Below, one piece after another: positions 7,051 through 10,932 of a stretch of DNA of 10,932 bases. This stretch comes from Alphaproteobacteria bacterium (GTDB taxonomy: Bacteria; Pseudomonadota; Alphaproteobacteria; 16-39-46). The position numbers were made by a program, and so were the translations under genes. The stretch's first letter is position 1. Every line of letters begins with the position of its first letter. Below the pieces are notes generated by a model. The model searched no databases and had not been told where the DNA came from. It saw nothing but the letters and a program-made list of their open reading frames with translations. The DNA is taken from the NCBI GenBank assembly GCA_947497675.1, contig CANMHY010000007.1, positions 1-10,932 of the forward strand, given 5' to 3'.

Positions 7051-7118
7051 ATAAAGATCAAGGCGACCTTCTTTTAAGGTAACAACCATTGGAATATGAT
7101 TCTAACACCTTCTCCTCC
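7051..7118 (-). pseudogene. Relic fragment of a second atpC (ATP synthase epsilon subunit)
   Basis: Bases 7051-7105 align without gaps to 9425-9479 inside the real atpC, 46 of 55 identical by hand count. A further 13 bases (7106-7118) match 11 of 13 after a deletion of about 15 bases. Read on the minus strand, the relic gives NHIPMVVTLKEGRLDLY against NHIPMVVALKKGRVDLY in the intact protein, with a frame break just before it where GVLE should be. It covers roughly residues 24-51 of epsilon and has no start, stop or flanking homology. The differences include both silent and replacement changes, so it is an old duplicate or a fragment from a related strain. It fills most of the gap between the split repeat-protein gene and the Fic gene. 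Confidence 0.82.
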
Positions 7119-7150
7119 TATGGTTATGAGCCGTTTAAAATGGGTTAATT

Positions 7151-8635
7151 TCAAGGTAAAATTAAGCGCAAGCCCCTTTCTTCTGCAATCGTCGGATCCA
7201 TAAAGGCATTTGTATTTTTTAGATCAAGCTGTGCCTCATTGAAATCGTTATAACGAATGCAGAGCGTATATCTTTGAGCAAAATCTAAAACGCGAATCAG
7301 AGGATCTGGTAGGGTGTTCAGAGATAAAGCACGCAATGCACTTAAATAATTATTTCTGTAGATTGTCGGAATTATGATGCGTTGTTCTGATGCACTTACA
7401 AGTTCTGCATTCATCATGATTCTGCCAACACGGCCGTTTCCATCGTTAAAAGGATGCACCTCAGAAATTAAAAACATCATAAAGATGGCTCTATAGAGAG
7501 GGCAATCAAGGGCTTGATATATCTGAAAACCTTGCTTTAAAGTTCCCATCACAAGGTCTGGGGCTACAAAAGTCGTACTTCCTGCCCGATTGGATTCTTT
7601 CTTAAATTCTCCTGGAAATTTATCAGGTCTTCCTTCCATAATTGAAGCATGTCGCGTTTTGAGAAGCGTCAACAATTCTTCAAAATCATGAGGGATTCGA
7701 CTCATCTCAGGGGTGTTTGAAACAATCTTAAATGTGCCTAAAATATCATGGGCATCTTCAGGACGTGAAGGGGGAATCTTTCCATTAAAAATGATCTCTT
7801 TCGCTTCATTCACTTCGAACTCGGTTCCTTCAATGAAGTTGGAAAAATAAGCTTCGAAAAAACTTAAGTTAATGAGCCCTTCTGAAGAAAGAGGCACGGA
7901 AATTCTGGAGATGGGCGCGAGTACGGCAAGGGAGGCATGCAACTCTGAGAATAAATGAAGGCGTTTTGGATCATATGCAAAACCTGATTGCCGAGCGATT
8001 CCTAAAGGGCTCTCTAACGTCTCTGATTTTGTCCCTATGAGACTTCCAATGAGTTTGTCGAGACTCTTATATTCCTCTGTGAGACCAAGCTGTTTTGAAA
8101 TTTTTGAAGCCTCATCTCGGAGTTTATTCAAGGCTTCTGTGCCTCCGTTGGAGAGTAGATTCTCAAGCTTTTCTTCAATCTTTTTCTTAGAAAGTGTTCG
8201 AGAACTCTCTCCATTTCGAGCTCTCGAAGGTTTTAAGTTTTCTAAAAATGCTCTGGACAGAGATGACAAGAATAATCCCCCTATAAAAGGTCGATCGCTT
8301 GGAAAAGGGGCGTGTCCTTTTCGGGGACACAATGTTATTCCGGGGAGTTTGATTTTATGTTTTTGATCGGCAATCAAGAAAATAAACCCATCAGCCGTTG
8401 GCTTGTTTTCAAGTGCTGTGCGATCTGCAATTAAAGCTCCTGGAAAATAAGAACTTACGATCACCCATAAATTCCGTTTGATGATCAGCTCTGGCGGATC
8501 TATCATATTTTGGGCATAGAGACGGGGCGCAAGCTTCCGCAATTTTCCATTTTTTGCAAAACGCGATATGGTCTTCGTCAGCGCGGTACTTGAGAGGAAG
8601 ACTTCTGGAAAGCTTGAAAGAGATATTTTAGTCAT
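7151..8635 (-). CDS. Fic-family AMP-transferase with N-terminal AbiEi-like winged helix
   Basis: Fic proteins usually transfer AMP (less often other nucleotide parts) to hydroxyl groups of target proteins. The catalytic motif HPFNDGNGRVGR is complete at 394-405. The auto-inhibitory signature [S/T]xxxE[G/N] is present as SNFIEG (265-270) before the Fic core, which makes this a class II, self-inhibited enzyme. The N-terminus (about 12-42, ALTKTISRFAKNGKLRKLAP) looks like the winged helix of AbiEi-type antitoxins, followed by the beta-rich segment (71-103) also seen in that group. I recall this AbiEi-like plus Fic layout from other bacterial Fic proteins of about 500 residues, so it is unlikely to be a new fusion. 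The start ATG has only a weak AAGGG. The gene is convergent with the split repeat-protein gene and appears intact. The target is unknown: self-regulation or modification of a host protein are both possible. Confidence 0.93.
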   Translation of the reverse strand: MTKISLSSFPEVFLSSTALTKTISRFAKNGKLRKLAPRLYAQNMIDPPELIIKRNLWVIVSSYFPGALIADRTALENKPTADGFIFLIADQKHKIKLPGITLCPRKGHAPFPSDRPFIGGLFLSSLSRAFLENLKPSRARNGESSRTLSKKKIEEKLENLLSNGGTEALNKLRDEASKISKQLGLTEEYKSLDKLIGSLIGTKSETLESPLGIARQSGFAYDPKRLHLFSELHASLAVLAPISRISVPLSSEGLINLSFFEAYFSNFIEGTEFEVNEAKEIIFNGKIPPSRPEDAHDILGTFKIVSNTPEMSRIPHDFEELLTLLKTRHASIMEGRPDKFPGEFKKESNRAGSTTFVAPDLVMGTLKQGFQIYQALDCPLYRAIFMMFLISEVHPFNDGNGRVGRIMMNAELVSASEQRIIIPTIYRNNYLSALRALSLNTLPDPLIRVLDFAQRYTLCIRYNDFNEAQLDLKNTNAFMDPTIAEERGLRLILP

Positions 8636-8654
8636 TATAGAGGCCCTTTTCCCT

Positions 8655-8683
8655 ATTATAAGTGACTTTTTTGGATTTAAGAA
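8655..8683 (-). promoter_or_regulatory. Probable promoter of the Fic gene
   Basis: A perfect TATAAT (minus strand, 8655-8660) lies 17 bases from a weak TTCTTA -35 (8678-8683), placing the start of RNA about 12 bases before the Fic ATG. A consensus-like TTGACA also occurs further upstream (8715-8720) but has no good -10 at the right distance. The rest of 8684-8931 shows no gene I can support. Confidence 0.45.
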
Positions 8684-8931
8684 GAAAAAAATGCGATTTT
8701 TTCGGAATAAAGAGTGTCAACCCGTCTTTTCGTCCCCAGACGTCCAATTTTTGCTCTTATTCCCAATCTTTGGCAAAAAGAGTCCCTTAAATTTTTTGTT
8801 TGAACAAAGAGAATTAAAGACACTTCAATCTAAAATACTAAAATACCCTAAAAAGACAGTAGTAGCATTTAGTGGGTTTTGATGGTCTTCTATTTTGGAA
8901 AAATAACTCTGAAAACCCATATTTTCCCATT

Positions 8932-9212
8932 CTATTCATCAGATTTTTTTTGATACTCAATTATACTAATCTCACGTCGAAGTTCTAATTCCAGTTCTTT
9001 TTCTGTCGGAAGATGAAATTGATAGGTGCTTGCAAATATTTGTTTAGATTTATCTCCTAATAAATACTTCACCATGCCATCATGTTTGGCGGTACAAAGA
9101 ACGAGGCCGATTGTAGGGTTATCATTCTCCATTTTAATTTCTTGATCAAAATAGTTTACGTAAAGTAACATTTGTCCAAGGTCACCATGAGTTAAAGTTG
9201 TTTATTATTCAT
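8932..9212 (-). pseudogene. Remnant of a DUF1016/YhcG-type PD-(D/E)XK nuclease gene
   Basis: The readable frame gives the C-terminal end of the YhcG/DUF1016 family: LTHGDLGQM (running from about 9195), then YVNYFDQE, NPTIGLVLC, KQIFASTYQFHLPTE and a charged helical tail. The conserved segment that should precede it, including the catalytic acidic and ELK residues, is missing, and a stop lies just upstream in frame. A separate ATG at 9210-9212 with AAAAGGAAA in front reads MNNKQL and stops. It may be the original start, now joined to the C-terminal part through a large out-of-frame deletion. YhcG proteins are linked to mobile DNA and defence. This copy cannot encode the nuclease. Confidence 0.8.
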
Positions 9213-9253
9213 TAGTTTCCTTTTATGAGTCTTTTAATATGTAACAGCATATC

Positions 9254-9281
9254 CCAAAAACTTTTAGACGTTTACCAACGT
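9254..9281 (-). terminator. Weak candidate terminator of the ATP synthase operon
   Basis: On the minus strand, downstream of atpC, a five-pair stem ACGTT/AACGT with loop GGTA (9268-9281) is followed after seven bases by a T5 run (9256-9260). The stem is short and the T run is displaced, so this is only the best available candidate. Confidence 0.22.
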
Positions 9282-9316
9282 GAGCATTTACTTTTAATGA
9301 ATTTGAGCAATTAAAT

Positions 9317-9577
9317 TTACGTCACGCTTTCAGCACTCTCTGTATACACAAAGCATGACTCTTTATTAATTTGGGCATATCCGGTTTCAATATCAAATTG
9401 TCTCATAATCTCAGTGCTTGTTTTATAAAGATCAACACGTCCTTTTTTTAAGGCAACAACCATAGGGATATGGTTCTCAAGAACCCCGAGGGCCCCTTCT
9501 TCTCCCGGAAGAACGCACATGAAAACATCCTCATCCAGGAGCACGCCTGCAGGCGTAATGAGCATCACTTTAAACAT
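9317..9577 (-). CDS. atpC: ATP synthase epsilon subunit, short form lacking the C-terminal helical domain
   Basis: Epsilon is part of the central stalk of F1 and couples rotation to the membrane ring. The 86 residues match the N-terminal beta-sandwich: MFKVMLITPAG at the start, PGEEGALGVLENHIP at 24-38, GRVDLY at 46-51 and a final strand ending VYTESA. Bacterial epsilon is usually about 130 residues, with two C-terminal helices that inhibit ATP hydrolysis. Here the frame ends right after the beta domain, and no continuation was found in other frames downstream. The domain that binds gamma and the c-ring is kept, so the protein may still work but without the inhibitory arm. The start lies two bases after the atpD stop, with GAAGAG inside the end of atpD as ribosome binding site, so translation is probably coupled. 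Confidence 0.93.
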   Translation of the reverse strand: MFKVMLITPAGVLLDEDVFMCVLPGEEGALGVLENHIPMVVALKKGRVDLYKTSTEIMRQFDIETGYAQINKESCFVYTESAESVT

Positions 9578-9579
9578 TC

Positions 9580-10932
<1,353 letters not shown>

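Noticed and set aside
8873..8919. Inverted pair TGGGTTTT/AAAACCCA
   Set aside because: Eight bases with a 31-base loop is expected by chance in AT-rich DNA, and there is no supporting context.

Overview
The window looks like the chromosome of a low-GC alphaproteobacterium, most plausibly an obligate intracellular (Holosporales- or Rickettsiales-like) symbiont. This is an inference from the AT-rich intergenic DNA, the alphaproteobacterial style of MutS and the ATP synthase subunits, and the mix of a Fic protein, an ATPase_2/DUF234 protein, an IS30 fragment and several decaying genes. No rRNA, tRNA or CRISPR array was seen.

Layout. At the left edge is the 5' part of an IS30-family transposase (minus strand) with a frameshift at an A7 run, followed by a 38-bp perfect palindrome. 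mutS (632-3295, minus) is an intact housekeeping gene. At the right edge are atpC (9317-9577) and the 3' part of atpD (9580 to beyond the window end), the tail of an ATP synthase operon, also on the minus strand. Between these two core blocks lies about 6 kb of accessory DNA: a 90-aa antitoxin-like protein, an ATPase_2/DUF234 protein (475 aa), a membrane-anchored helical-repeat protein of unknown function split by a frameshift, an AbiEi-like/Fic protein (494 aa), and the scarred remnant of a DUF1016/YhcG-type PD-(D/E)XK nuclease.

Two observations stand out. First, two gapless 97-bp direct repeats (3907-4003 and 5545-5641, 76/97 identical by hand count) lie on either side of the ATPase gene and upstream of both plus-strand genes. 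Each holds two tandem 33-bp dyads built from AGCCA/TGGCT half-sites with a fixed 54-bp offset. The half-sites are conserved while the sequence between the dyads has diverged. This may be a shared operator or RNA element, or the ends of a small mobile unit. Second, a 68-bp relic of atpC (7051-7118, 46/55 identical to the real atpC over its main block) lies immediately after the split gene and before the Fic gene, about 2.3 kb from the intact atpC. The intact atpC is itself short (86 aa), lacking the C-terminal helical domain.

The genes do not form one pathway. mutS (mismatch repair) and atpDC (energy conversion) are ordinary core genes. The DNA between them looks like a hot spot of insertion, duplication and decay carrying genes of conflict or mobile character (Fic/AbiEi, ATPase_2, antitoxin-like, YhcG).
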